From Eutrophocola sp964503965 (GTDB lineage Bacteria > Pseudomonadota > Gammaproteobacteria > Pseudomonadales > Pseudohongiellaceae), in assembly GCA_964503965.1 (NCBI GenBank), contig CAZDCK010000015.1, positions 1 to 64,000 of the forward strand: DNA of 64,000 bases, in the 5' to 3' direction. The notes under the pieces are model-generated. The model saw only the letters and a program-made list of their open reading frames with translations, ran no database searches and was not told the origin of the DNA. The position numbers and the translations under genes are program-made. The first letter of the stretch is position 1. The number at the start of each line of letters is the position of its first letter. This document shows positions 35,769-44,625 of the stretch, one piece after another.

Positions 35769-36794
35769 TTACTCAGCTTTTGCTTTTGCTTTTGCCTTGG
35801 GCGCAGCTTTGGCTTTGGCTTTGGCTTTAGCTTTCGGCTCAGCTTTGGCTTTCGGCTCAGCTTTGGTTTTGGCCTTGGCTTTAGCTTTAGGGGCTGCTTC
35901 TTCCTTGGCTTCTGTCTCAGCTGGAGCTTCCGGAGCTGTTTCGGCTGTCTCTGTTTCTGCTACGGGTGCTTCTGCAGCAGCTTCCTCGGCAGGTGCGTCT
36001 TCTGCAGGCTCTTCGGCCTTGGCCTTCGTTGCCTTGACCTTGATTTTGGGCTCAGCAGACTCCTCGTCGACTTCGACAAACTCACCTTTTTTTGCTTCCG
36101 CTTCCTTCGCAGCTTTACCGTGTCCATCAACACAGGCATTGGCGATGGCAGAAACATAAAGCTTGATTGCGCGAATAGCGTCATCATTACCGGGAATAAC
36201 AGCATCAATTCCATCAGGGTCACTATTGGTATCAACCACACCTATAACGGGGATCCCCAACTTGTTAGCTTCAGTCACAGCGATACGCTCATGATCTACA
36301 TCGATTACGAAAAGGGCATCGGGCAGACCGCCCATGTCCTTGATACCGCCTATACTTTTCTCAAGCTTTTCCTGCTCACGAGTACGCATCAGGGCTTCTT
36401 TCTTGGTCAGCTTCTCAAAAGTGCCGTCCGTTGCCTGGACTTCAAGATCTTTGAGCTTCTTGATGGAGGCCCGGATGGTTTTGTAGTTGGTCAGCATACC
36501 GCCAAGCCAACGTTGATCAACATAAGGCATGGAAGCGCGGATCGCTTCTTCTTTTATGATCTTGCTGGCTGCTCGCTTGGTACCGACAAAGAGTACTTTC
36601 TGGTTGCGCTCACTCATCTGGCGAACCAGAGACATGGCATCGGTCAATGCGGGCAGGGTATGTTCGAGATTGATGATATGGATTTTATTGCGGGCCCCGA
36701 AAATGTACTGATCCATTTTGGGGTTCCAGTAGCGGCATTGGTGTCCGAAATGCACACCTGCCTGCAACATGTCTTTCATGCTTACAGAGGTCAT
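35769..36794 (-). CDS. rpsB: 30S ribosomal protein S2 with long Ala/Lys/Glu-rich tail
   Basis: S2 binds the small subunit near the mRNA exit region and recruits S1. Residues 1-230 are a normal S2 (MTSVSMKDMLQAGVHFGHQ, RYWNPKMDQYIFGARNKIHIINL, QRWLGGMLTNYKTI, DTNSDPDGIDAVIPGNDDAIRAI). Then comes a tail of about 110 residues, first Glu/Ala-rich (about 245-300), then Ala-Lys repeats broken by Pro, ending in PKAKAKAKAE. The total is 341 aa against about 241 in E. coli. The start at 36794 is preferred over an ATG at 36824 because AAGGA lies 6 nt upstream and the protein N-terminus aligns with E. coli. The tail is in frame, has no stop and uses a repeated hexamer. Confidence 0.95.
   Translation of the reverse strand: MTSVSMKDMLQAGVHFGHQCRYWNPKMDQYIFGARNKIHIINLEHTLPALTDAMSLVRQMSERNQKVLFVGTKRAASKIIKEEAIRASMPYVDQRWLGGMLTNYKTIRASIKKLKDLEVQATDGTFEKLTKKEALMRTREQEKLEKSIGGIKDMGGLPDALFVIDVDHERIAVTEANKLGIPVIGVVDTNSDPDGIDAVIPGNDDAIRAIKLYVSAIANACVDGHGKAAKEAEAKKGEFVEVDEESAEPKIKVKATKAKAEEPAEDAPAEEAAAEAPVAETETAETAPEAPAETEAKEEAAPKAKAKAKTKAEPKAKAEPKAKAKAKAKAAPKAKAKAKAE
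35772..35903 (-). repeat. Hexamer-type tandem repeat encoding the Ala-Lys tail of S2
   Basis: On the plus strand GCTTTG and GCTTTT-like hexamers are repeated, interrupted by GGCTCA and GGCGCA units. They encode Ala-Lys with occasional Glu-Pro or Ala-Pro. Such a tract can change length by slippage in steps of two residues without shifting the frame. Confidence 0.8.
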
Positions 36795-36842
36795 AATATG
36801 TCCTTGGGTTAAGCCTCCATACACCCTTCAGATCTAACCGGC

Positions 36843-36865
36843 AACCTGTTGAAAATAAACAGGTT
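36843..36865 (-). promoter_or_regulatory. Stem-loop in the rpsB 5' leader
   Basis: AACCTGTT and AACAGGTT form a perfect 8-bp stem with a 7-nt loop, 49-71 nt before the rpsB start codon. Ribosomal protein S2 represses its own operon through the rpsB leader in E. coli. A structured leader here is compatible with that, but I cannot show homology to the known element. Confidence 0.4.
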
Positions 36866-36972
36866 TATGGCACCCAGCCTGAAGTGCTGATGTATGTGCG
36901 ACAATAAAGTTATCAATTAAAAAACAGGCTTTTACCTGCTTTGCGTCCTGCCTGGCTGGCAAAACGTGCGGC

Positions 36973-37001
36973 TTTATACCATAAGACACAAATGACTTAA
37001 A
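36973..37001 (-). promoter_or_regulatory. Putative promoter of the rpsB-tsf block
   Basis: On the minus strand an extended -10 (TGG then TATAAA, box at 36978-36973) follows TTTAAG (37001-36996) by 17 nt. The bases after the -10 are GC-rich (GCCGCACG), as in growth-rate-controlled ribosomal promoters. The predicted leader is about 170 nt. The 322-nt region 36795-37116 between rpsB and map holds this promoter, the leader stem-loop and, presumably, a map promoter that I could not pin down. Confidence 0.5.
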
Positions 37002-37116
37002 GATTTTCTTTTGTTTTCCGCAAGTTAAGCGGGGATTCCATCTAATTGCCTTCCTGCAATTCCTTTGCTGCCCAACATGAAATAAAATAGCCATTTTTCA
37101 TCCTCACAAACCTCTC

Positions 37117-37890
37117 ATGGCAGTAACAATCAAAACCCCCGACGAAATTGCGAAAATGCGTATCGCCGGTCGTCTTGCAGCTGAAGTGCTGGAAATGATC
37201 GAACCACATGTCGTTCCTGGTATCAGTACAGGTGAACTCGACAGGATCTGTCATGACTATATAGTCAATGAACAGGATGCCATCCCTGCCCCTCTGGACT
37301 ATAACGGTTTTCCGAAGTCCATTTGCACTTCACCCAACTACGTTATTTGTCACGGGATACCCAATGACAACGTAATACTAAAAAAAGGCGATATCCTTAA
37401 TATCGACATAACGGTTATCAAGGATGGTTACCATGGCGATACCAGCAAAATGTTCCTTGTAGGTGAAGTCGCGCCACATGCCAGAAAACTTGTCACTGTT
37501 ACCCAGGAATGCCTTTATATGGCCATCGATATCGTCAAGCCAGGGGTTACACTTGGGGACATAGGACACATCATTCAGCAGTATGCCGAATCAAATCACT
37601 ATTCGGTCGTCAGGGAATACTGTGGACACGGTATTGGGCAAATCTTTCATGAAGAGCCCCAGGTACTTCACTACGGCCTCCCCAATACCGGAATGAGAAT
37701 TGAGGAAGGCATGACCTTCACCATCGAGCCAATGATCAATGCCGGCACCCGCCACACAAAACTGTCACGTAAGGATGGCTGGACAGTGACAACGCGTGAC
37801 CGCAGGCTTTCTGCCCAGTGGGAACATACCCTGGCTGTTACCTCAGACGGCTGTGAAGTGCTGACTCGTCGTAAGGAAGAGGAGTTTTGA
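37117..37890 (+). CDS. map: Type I methionine aminopeptidase
   Basis: Map removes the initiator Met when residue 2 is small. The 257-aa sequence has the dinuclear-metal ligands in LNIDITVIKDGYHGDTSKMF (Asp pair, near 96-115), EYCGHGIGQIFHEEPQVLHYG (His, near 168-188), MTFTIEPMINAG (Glu, near 203) and SAQWEHTLAVT (Glu, near 234). It is divergent from rpsB, as in most gammaproteobacteria, and is followed by glnD after 25 nt. Confidence 0.98.
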   Translation: MAVTIKTPDEIAKMRIAGRLAAEVLEMIEPHVVPGISTGELDRICHDYIVNEQDAIPAPLDYNGFPKSICTSPNYVICHGIPNDNVILKKGDILNIDITVIKDGYHGDTSKMFLVGEVAPHARKLVTVTQECLYMAIDIVKPGVTLGDIGHIIQQYAESNHYSVVREYCGHGIGQIFHEEPQVLHYGLPNTGMRIEEGMTFTIEPMINAGTRHTKLSRKDGWTVTTRDRRLSAQWEHTLAVTSDGCEVLTRRKEEEF

Positions 37891-37915
37891 ACACCCAGAC
37901 CACCCAGAACCAGTC

Positions 37916-40603
37916 ATGAAATCCCCGGTTTCAAGATCCCGTAAAAAGCTTTTCGACAAAGCGGCATTTCTCAAGGATATCGAACAGAGCACTTCTGCGT
38001 TGAGGTGTTACAGAGAAGCTGTTCAAAATGCCAGAAAAATCCTCGACGAACGCTTTATCCAGAAAGGAAATATTGAAGCACTCATCGAAGACCAGACCTG
38101 GTTTGTTGATCAGATCCTGATCACAGCCTGGCAGCAATTTGCCTGGAAAGACGCCAACGATATCAGCCTCATCGCAGTGGGCGGCTATGGCCGAGGCGAA
38201 CTCCACCCCTACTCCGACATTGACATCCAGATTCTTCTCGCAAAAAACAACAAGGACAAGTACAAAGCTGATATCGAGTCATTCCTGACCTTTTTATGGG
38301 ATATCAATCTGGAAATCGGACAAAGTGTCCGATCCATCAAGGAGAACCAGCAGGAAGCGGCCAGGGACATCACCGTTGCCACTGCCCTGATCGAATCCAG
38401 AACCCTGACCGGTAACACCCAATTATTGGATACGGTCATGTCGCAGATAGAGCGAAAAAAAGTCTGGAAACCAAAACAGTTCTTTGAAGCCAAGAAAGAA
38501 GAACAGTCAATCCGCCATGGCAAGCAGAATGATATTGAATCGGCGTTGGAGCCCAATATCAAGGAAGCACCCGGTGGGTTACGAGACATACAGACAATCG
38601 GCTGGATTTCCAAACGCCATTTCGGAGCGTCGGATTTTCATGACCTGGTGGAAAGAAAATTCCTGGAACAGGGAGAATACAGGGACCTGATCAAGGGGCG
38701 GAATTTTCTGTGGAAAATACGTTATGGCCTACACATGATTAATGGCCGGCGTGAAGACAAACTTCTCTTTGAACACCAGCGCAAACTCGCAGAAATTTTT
38801 GGTTACAAGGACGACAAGAAAAGTCTGGCCATTGAAAAACTGATGAAACAGTACTATCGGGTCGTTCTGACCTTGCGCGAACTTAATGATGTATTGCTGC
38901 AGTTATTCGACGAGGAGATCATACGATCAAAAGAGCGATCCAAAATCAGGTCTATCAACAATCGCTTCCAGGTCAGAAACAATTACATAGAGGTTAAGAA
39001 CAACGAGGTGTTTGAAAGAACGCCTTTTGCCTTGATCGAAGTATTTGTCCTGTTAGCACAGGACAAATCACTGGAAGGGATTCGCGCCTCTACCATTCGC
39101 CTGATTCGAAACAGTCGCTATCTCATAGATAATGAGTTCCGAAAAGACATCAGAAATATTTCCATGTTCATGGAACTGCTGCGGTCCCCCCACTATATGG
39201 TTGGCAGGCTGCGCCAGATGAAACGCTATGGCATTTTGCCTGCCTACCTGCCGGAATTTGGGAGAATCGTCGGCCAGATGCAGTACGATCTGTTTCATGT
39301 CTATACCGTAGATGATCATACACTACAGGTGATGGAGAATATGCGCAGATTCCGCCATCCGGAAGCTGCTGAAAAGTTCCCGATTGCCGCCCAGCTTTTC
39401 CATCGCCTGCCAAAAATTGAACTGCTTTATATCGCCGGCCTTTACCATGATGTCGCCAAGGGCCGTGGCGGCGATCATTCTGTTCTTGGCAAGCGGGATG
39501 CCGAATTATTCTGCCGCAGGCATCGCCTCGGTAAATGGGATACGGCCCTGGTCGGCTGGCTGGTCGAACATCACCTGCTGATGTCCAGTATTGCCCAGCG
39601 GGAAGACATTCAGGATCCCGAAGTGGTCAACCGCTTTGCCAAACTGGTCGGTGACCAGACCCACCTGGACTATCTATACGTTCTGACCGTGGCGGATATT
39701 TACGGGACCAACTCAACCCTCTGGAATACCTGGCGGGCTTCCCTGCTGAGCAATCTGTATCAGCAAACGAAACGGGTCATCTCACAGGAACAGGGAGAAG
39801 TTGTAGGCAAATCTGACCTCATCAAGCAAAATCAGAACAGTGCCATCTCTATTCTTGAGGAATCAGGATTCACCGGAAAACAGGTCAAGGAAATCTGGAA
39901 CAATCCCAGCGAGGAATACTTCCTGCGGGAAACGCCGGAAAAAATTGCATGGACAACTGAAGCCATTGCCAATCACACCAGTAACGTGGAACCCCTCATT
40001 CTTATAAAGAACAGTGCAGAAAACCGCTATGAGGGTGCTTCACAGGTCTTTATATACACGCATAACTCTGACTTCCTGTTTGCCAATATCGTAACCGCCC
40101 TGGACAGGCTCAACCTGAATATCCAGGATGCACGGATTTATACCACTGACAGCGATTATTCCATGACCTCATTCATGGTGCTGGAAAGCAATGGTGAGCC
40201 AATTGGCAAGAATCCCCAGCGACGAGAGGAGATCAACAAAATCCTCAAGGAATATGTGAGCGCACAGACGGCCAGAAAGGCCAACAACAATCATCGACCC
40301 TCACGCATACACAGACAGTTCACCAGGAACACGCACACATCCCTGAACAACAACAGCAATATCCCCTACTCCATCCTGGAAGTGCTCTGTCCGGATCGCC
40401 CGGGTCTGTTGGCCAAGGTGGCAAGCATTTTTGTCGATATGGATATACGCCTGCACAATGCAAAGATCACAACACTGGGTGAAAATGTCGAGGATGTTTT
40501 CTTCATTACCGACTCGAACAATCACCCCATTGACACTGACGAAATCGGGCAGGTATTGCAGGAAGAAATCCGAAAGCAACTTGACGCAGAAATTGCTCAC
40601 TGA
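37916..40603 (+). CDS. glnD: Bifunctional uridylyltransferase/uridylyl-removing enzyme GlnD
   Basis: GlnD senses glutamine and sets the uridylylation state of PII proteins, controlling nitrogen metabolism. The 895-aa length matches E. coli (890). The nucleotidyltransferase motif GGYGRGELHPYSDIDIQ lies at residues 89-105 with D101 and D103. The HD hydrolase motif YHDVAKGRGGDHS lies near 510, and two ACT domains follow (about 710-790 and 820-890, the second with ILEVLCPDRPGLLAKVASIF). There is no strong Shine-Dalgarno before the ATG. Confidence 0.97.
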   Translation: MKSPVSRSRKKLFDKAAFLKDIEQSTSALRCYREAVQNARKILDERFIQKGNIEALIEDQTWFVDQILITAWQQFAWKDANDISLIAVGGYGRGELHPYSDIDIQILLAKNNKDKYKADIESFLTFLWDINLEIGQSVRSIKENQQEAARDITVATALIESRTLTGNTQLLDTVMSQIERKKVWKPKQFFEAKKEEQSIRHGKQNDIESALEPNIKEAPGGLRDIQTIGWISKRHFGASDFHDLVERKFLEQGEYRDLIKGRNFLWKIRYGLHMINGRREDKLLFEHQRKLAEIFGYKDDKKSLAIEKLMKQYYRVVLTLRELNDVLLQLFDEEIIRSKERSKIRSINNRFQVRNNYIEVKNNEVFERTPFALIEVFVLLAQDKSLEGIRASTIRLIRNSRYLIDNEFRKDIRNISMFMELLRSPHYMVGRLRQMKRYGILPAYLPEFGRIVGQMQYDLFHVYTVDDHTLQVMENMRRFRHPEAAEKFPIAAQLFHRLPKIELLYIAGLYHDVAKGRGGDHSVLGKRDAELFCRRHRLGKWDTALVGWLVEHHLLMSSIAQREDIQDPEVVNRFAKLVGDQTHLDYLYVLTVADIYGTNSTLWNTWRASLLSNLYQQTKRVISQEQGEVVGKSDLIKQNQNSAISILEESGFTGKQVKEIWNNPSEEYFLRETPEKIAWTTEAIANHTSNVEPLILIKNSAENRYEGASQVFIYTHNSDFLFANIVTALDRLNLNIQDARIYTTDSDYSMTSFMVLESNGEPIGKNPQRREEINKILKEYVSAQTARKANNNHRPSRIHRQFTRNTHTSLNNNSNIPYSILEVLCPDRPGLLAKVASIFVDMDIRLHNAKITTLGENVEDVFFITDSNNHPIDTDEIGQVLQEEIRKQLDAEIAH

Positions 40604-40656
40604 CGCTTTCAGACATTGCATACCGGACATTAATCAACTTGAATCAGGGGAAAAAA

Positions 40657-40998
40657 ATGACCACCCTCTACGGTATCAGTAATTGTGACACTGTTAAAAA
40701 AGCCAGAAAGTGGCTCCAGGATAATGGTATCGACTATACCTTTCATGACTACAAGAAACTGGGCATTGACCGTGACTCACTCCAGAACTGGTGCAATGAA
40801 TTCGGTTATGAAACACTGGTCAATAAACGGGGTACTACATGGCGGAAACTGGAAGACGCCGTTAAAGCTGATCTGGATGAAGCCAAAGCCATAGATATCA
40901 TGAGTACGCATCATTCTGTTATCAAACGCCCCGTCCTTGTATCAGACAGGAAAAACATCCTTGGTTTTGACGAGGATAAATATAAAAGCCTGCTATAA
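40657..40998 (+). CDS. ArsC/Spx-family reductase-like protein (YffB-like)
   Basis: The 113-aa protein has a thioredoxin-like ArsC fold: TLYGISNCDTVKKARKWL with a single active-site Cys (C9), FHDYKKLGIDRDSL and a C-terminal RPVLVSDRKNILGFDEDKY. It resembles YffB, whose cellular role is not settled; arsenate reduction should not be assumed. AGGGG lies 7 nt before the ATG at 40657. An upstream in-frame TTG at 40639 is less likely. It sits between glnD and dapD, a neighbourhood kept in Pseudomonas. Confidence 0.85.
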   Translation: MTTLYGISNCDTVKKARKWLQDNGIDYTFHDYKKLGIDRDSLQNWCNEFGYETLVNKRGTTWRKLEDAVKADLDEAKAIDIMSTHHSVIKRPVLVSDRKNILGFDEDKYKSLL

Positions 40999-41059
40999 TT
41001 CGCCTCCCTGTTTACACACGCATATCAAATACACAATTTAATCAGGAATATAAATAACC

Positions 41060-42076
41060 ATGTTTAGTTTTGCGCTCGGTGTCGGCACCAAAGATTCAAA
41101 CGGCAATTGGCTGGAAGTGTATTACCCGGATCCCTGGATTAATCCTTCGAGAGAAGTTCTGGCCCCATTGTTTGATAGTCTTAAGTACCAGGGCGGCAAT
41201 GTCGTGGTGGAGATACCATCAGTGCAGGTCTCCGTTCTTGCAGACCAGATCAAGGATCCCGACATCTCCCGTTTGCTTGGCATCATGCAGGAGCATCATG
41301 AACCCCTGGTTGCAGTCATGCTTGAGACAGATGACAAACCCCAGAGCGTCCCTGAAGCCTATCTGAAACTGCACCTGCTTTCCCACCGTCTTGTGAAACC
41401 ACATGGCATTAACCTGGAAGGCATCTTTGGGCTGCTGCAGAATGTCGCATGGACAAACCGCGGCGCCATGGCCGTTGAGGACCTGGCAGTCAACCAGCTT
41501 CAGGCTCGGTTAAAAGGGGAGACCATTGATGTGCTCTCTGTGGACAAGTTCCCGAAAATGACCAACTACATCGTACCTGACGGGGTTCGTATTGCCGATA
41601 CTGCCCGTGTCAGGCTTGGCGCCTATATTGGCAAGGGTACAACCATCATGCACGAAGGTTTCGTCAATTTTAATGCCGGTACCGAAGGCACAGCCATGGT
41701 TGAAGGTCGCATATCAGCCGGCGTTTTTGTCGGTAACAACAGTGATCTTGGCGGTGGCTGCAGTATCATGGGTACTCTTTCCGGCGGTGGAACAGAAGTG
41801 ATTTCTGTCGGTGAAAACTGCCTGATCGGTGCAAATGCAGGTCTTGGTTTTCCGCTGGGTGACCGATGCACTATAGAGGCTGGCCTCTATGTCAGTGCTG
41901 GCAGCAAGGTAACAGTAATGGACAGTGACCTGAACCCGGTCGAAGTGATCAAGGCTCGAGAACTTTCCTATAAAAATGACCTGCTATTCCTGAGAAACTC
42001 CTCGACCGGTGTTGTGGAATGCCGGACCAATCGCTCCAAAATAGAGCTGAACGAAGAGCTTCATGCCAATAACTAA
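41060..42076 (+). CDS. dapD: 2,3,4,5-tetrahydropyridine-2,6-dicarboxylate N-succinyltransferase DapD
   Basis: DapD succinylates tetrahydrodipicolinate in the succinylase branch of diaminopimelate and lysine synthesis. At 338 aa it is the longer Pseudomonas-type DapD. An N-terminal domain of about 170 residues precedes left-handed beta-helix hexapeptide repeats from about 175 (VRIADTARVRLGAYIGKGTTIMHEGFVNFNAG) through SIMGTLSGGGTEVISVGENCLIGANAGLG. dapE follows 11 nt later, giving the consecutive substrate pair. Confidence 0.96.
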   Translation: MFSFALGVGTKDSNGNWLEVYYPDPWINPSREVLAPLFDSLKYQGGNVVVEIPSVQVSVLADQIKDPDISRLLGIMQEHHEPLVAVMLETDDKPQSVPEAYLKLHLLSHRLVKPHGINLEGIFGLLQNVAWTNRGAMAVEDLAVNQLQARLKGETIDVLSVDKFPKMTNYIVPDGVRIADTARVRLGAYIGKGTTIMHEGFVNFNAGTEGTAMVEGRISAGVFVGNNSDLGGGCSIMGTLSGGGTEVISVGENCLIGANAGLGFPLGDRCTIEAGLYVSAGSKVTVMDSDLNPVEVIKARELSYKNDLLFLRNSSTGVVECRTNRSKIELNEELHANN

Positions 42077-42087
42077 GGGCCCAACAA

Positions 42088-43215
42088 ATGACAGACACTC
42101 TGGCACTTTGCAAAAACCTAATCAGCAGACATTCCGTCAGTCCTGAAGATGCCGGATGCCAGGAGCTTATGTGCACATGTCTTCAGGCCCTGGGTTTCAC
42201 CATAGAACATATGCCCTTTGGTGATGTCAGCAACTTCTGGGCAAGGCGTGGTGACAGCTCACCGCTGGTCTGCTTTGCCGGGCATACAGATGTAGTGCCG
42301 CCCGGGGATTCTGCGCAATGGCTTTCTGACCCCTTTGAACCGGAAATAAGAGACGGGAAACTTTATGGCCGGGGTGTTGCTGATATGAAAGGCAGCCTGG
42401 CTGCCATGATTACCGCCTGTGAACGATTTGTTCAAGGTAATCCGGATCACAAAGGAAGTATTGCTTTCCTGATCACCAGTGATGAGGAAAGTATTGCAGT
42501 GGATGGTACCCGAAAAGTAGTCGCTGCCCTTCAGGCTCGTGATGAGAACATAGACTATTGCATTGTTGGTGAGCCATCGAGCAGTAAATCCCTCGGTGAT
42601 GTTATTCGCAATGGTCGCCGGGGTTCACTTAATGGCACACTCACAGTCCATGGAATCGAAGGCCACGTCGCCTATCCGGAGCTTGCCAATAACCCCATTC
42701 ATCAGTTCATGCCAGCCCTGTCTGAGTTATGTGCCGCCCAGTGGGATTCAGGTAATGATTATTTTCCGCCAACTTCCTTCCAGATATCTAATATTCATGC
42801 CGGTGAAGGTACAAATAATGTTGTCCCCGGCTTCATGAAAGCGCTTTTCAACTTTCGCTTCTCATCGGAGCTGACAGAGGCTGATATCAGGGAAAGAACG
42901 GAAGCCATATTTGACAAGCACTACACCAACTACTCACTGGACTGGCAGTTATCCGGCAGCCCTTTTATCACAGAAAAAGGGGTCCTGACAGAAGCCGTCA
43001 GTCATGCCATCAAGACGGTAACTGGCCTGGACACCGAGCTTTCCACGAGTGGTGGTACCAGCGACGGCAGATTCATTGCCCCAACCGGCGCCCAGGTGGT
43101 TGAGGTAGGTCCTGTCAATAAAACCATTCACAAGGTTAACGAAGAAGTGCTTGTGGATGATCTTGACCGCTTGTCTGCAATATACGAGGAAAGTCTCGGC
43201 CTTTTACTTGGCTGA
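42088..43215 (+). CDS. dapE: Succinyl-diaminopimelate desuccinylase DapE
   Basis: This dizinc M20 peptidase-family enzyme hydrolyses N-succinyl-LL-diaminopimelate to succinate and LL-diaminopimelate for lysine and peptidoglycan. The 375-aa length is standard. Zinc ligands lie in FAGHTDVVPPGD (near 65), RGVADMKGSLAAMI (near 97) and TSDEESIAVDGT (near 131, catalytic Glu); a C-terminal GPVNKTIHKVNE supplies the last His. The LSTSGGTSDGRFI loop near 320 is typical. Confidence 0.97.
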   Translation: MTDTLALCKNLISRHSVSPEDAGCQELMCTCLQALGFTIEHMPFGDVSNFWARRGDSSPLVCFAGHTDVVPPGDSAQWLSDPFEPEIRDGKLYGRGVADMKGSLAAMITACERFVQGNPDHKGSIAFLITSDEESIAVDGTRKVVAALQARDENIDYCIVGEPSSSKSLGDVIRNGRRGSLNGTLTVHGIEGHVAYPELANNPIHQFMPALSELCAAQWDSGNDYFPPTSFQISNIHAGEGTNNVVPGFMKALFNFRFSSELTEADIRERTEAIFDKHYTNYSLDWQLSGSPFITEKGVLTEAVSHAIKTVTGLDTELSTSGGTSDGRFIAPTGAQVVEVGPVNKTIHKVNEEVLVDDLDRLSAIYEESLGLLLG

Positions 43216-43237
43216 CCTTACAGCCTTATCCACGGCA

Positions 43238-44023
43238 TCACACCTTGATATACACCTGAAAATGACAGGCCTTGCCGGGTACCTGAAAATCCGGCTTTCT
43301 GCCGTTGGGCAGAGATGCCTTCCTGTCCGGTTTGCCAGGGCGCTTGAGCACCACCCGGCGGCCTGCAACTGCAAGTGCCCTGGTCATGAGTACATCCACA
43401 TCCTGATTAGGCTCCAGAAATTGCTGCATCAACGCCATGTCTTTCTTGACTCTAGCCGATTTCTGGCGAAACGGAAACATGGGATCCAGGTAGATAACAT
43501 CGGGAATAGATGCAGGGTTATCAAGATACTGGTGGGCATCAATGTGAATGAATGACAAACGTTGCATCGTCGCTTTTAGCTGACTATTCCTGCCTGGGGT
43601 TGCCCGATTCAGTCCATCGCGAAGTAATGCGGCCATCAGCGGATTCTTTTCCAGCATGACCACATCGCAGCCCATGGCAGCAAGAATATAGGCATCCACC
43701 CCCATTCCGGCTGTACAATCCAATACACTCAAGCTATCGGGCGACTTATCGAGCCCAACTGCCTTGGGCAGACCATCAGAGCGGCGGGATGTTTCAAGCC
43801 GATAAGCAAGCCTTGCATCCAGGAAATCCACCCGGGTTGGTGCTGCCTTGTCTTCCGTGGGGGATACCAGTGAAAGACCATTGCGATCAACGCATAAATA
43901 AGGGAAAGTATAGCTTACAGGAATTTCATCCTTTCCACCTATGACCCGTAACCCATTGATATCCGTATAGTCGTCAAGATCAAAAGTGGTATCTGGATCA
44001 CATAAATGTAAATAGATCTGCAT
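43238..44023 (-). CDS. rsmJ: 16S rRNA (guanine1516-N2)-methyltransferase RsmJ
   Basis: RsmJ methylates G1516 of 16S rRNA using S-adenosylmethionine. In the 261-aa sequence SAM motif I is SVLDCTAGMGVDAYILAAMGC (near 97-117), followed by VVMLEKNPLMAALLRDGL and the catalytic VIYLDPMFPFRQKSARVKKDM near 177. All are characteristic of RsmJ (YhiQ). It is convergent with dapE across a 22-nt gap without a recognisable terminator. Confidence 0.92.
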   Translation of the reverse strand: MQIYLHLCDPDTTFDLDDYTDINGLRVIGGKDEIPVSYTFPYLCVDRNGLSLVSPTEDKAAPTRVDFLDARLAYRLETSRRSDGLPKAVGLDKSPDSLSVLDCTAGMGVDAYILAAMGCDVVMLEKNPLMAALLRDGLNRATPGRNSQLKATMQRLSFIHIDAHQYLDNPASIPDVIYLDPMFPFRQKSARVKKDMALMQQFLEPNQDVDVLMTRALAVAGRRVVLKRPGKPDRKASLPNGRKPDFQVPGKACHFQVYIKV

Positions 44024-44100
44024 TATTCTTTAATTTGTGATGCGCTTATCAATATTATACTTTAAGTTTCATATGTAACTTTCTGTTTTATATATATTAT

Positions 44101-44511
44101 ATGGAATTATCTGCCACACATAATCAGACTATTCATATCCAGTCCCCTGCCACCAACGGGGACAGGTTGCTGTTTCGTGTGTATGACAACGCCTCCCCCA
44201 TTGGCTATGCCCGTCTGAAAAAGGTCAGGAGTCGAAAAATAATATCTTCAAACACAATAGACATGTTTGACCCCAATGGTGTCGACTCCTACGAGCTGAA
44301 GATGATCGAGGTTGCCCAGAATTATCGCCAGCGTGGCGTAGGCACAAGTCTGCTCAATGAAGTTATTCGTTATTGCCAGAACAGCAATATCTGCCGTATC
44401 ACCGGCGAAATCAAGGGTGATCTCAGGGTATTGAAAAGCTGGTACCGCAGAAAAGGTTTTACCGTCAACGACAATAACCGTATCGAACTCTTGCCGGCGG
44501 CCAATAGCTGA
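44101..44511 (+). CDS. GNAT family N-acetyltransferase
   Basis: A 136-aa acetyltransferase of unknown substrate. The acetyl-CoA pyrophosphate-binding loop is YRQRGVGTSLLNEVI (about 79-93), preceded by the beta strand ELKMIEVAQN and followed by RITGEIKGDL and the WYRRKGF motif near the C-terminus. The ATG is preceded directly by a run of A and T with no Shine-Dalgarno, so translation may be leaderless or the start may be mistaken, although no other start fits. It is divergent from rsmJ. Confidence 0.8.
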   Translation: MELSATHNQTIHIQSPATNGDRLLFRVYDNASPIGYARLKKVRSRKIISSNTIDMFDPNGVDSYELKMIEVAQNYRQRGVGTSLLNEVIRYCQNSNICRITGEIKGDLRVLKSWYRRKGFTVNDNNRIELLPAANS

Positions 44512-44625
44512 TCCCGGTAATCACGTTATGGTGCCAAGATAATCAAAGCAGCCCAGTCTTTACGATTAATTTTCCAGATTGTGCTTGAGCATTTTACCGG
44601 CTACTGTGGAATTAAACCGGTATGA

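Noticed and set aside
35745..36812. Long plus-strand reading frame of Gly/Phe/Ser-rich sequence across rpsB
   Set aside because: It is the antisense shadow of rpsB. Its repeats are the complement of the Ala-Lys codons and it has no family motifs.
36795..36824. Upstream in-frame ATG giving S2 ten more residues
   Set aside because: The ATG at 36794 has AAGGA at ideal spacing and aligns with the E. coli N-terminus; the upstream one does not.
36919..36938. CAGG-loop-CCTG followed by six T on the minus strand as an attenuator in the rpsB leader
   Set aside because: The stem has only four base pairs, too weak to call a terminator by eye.
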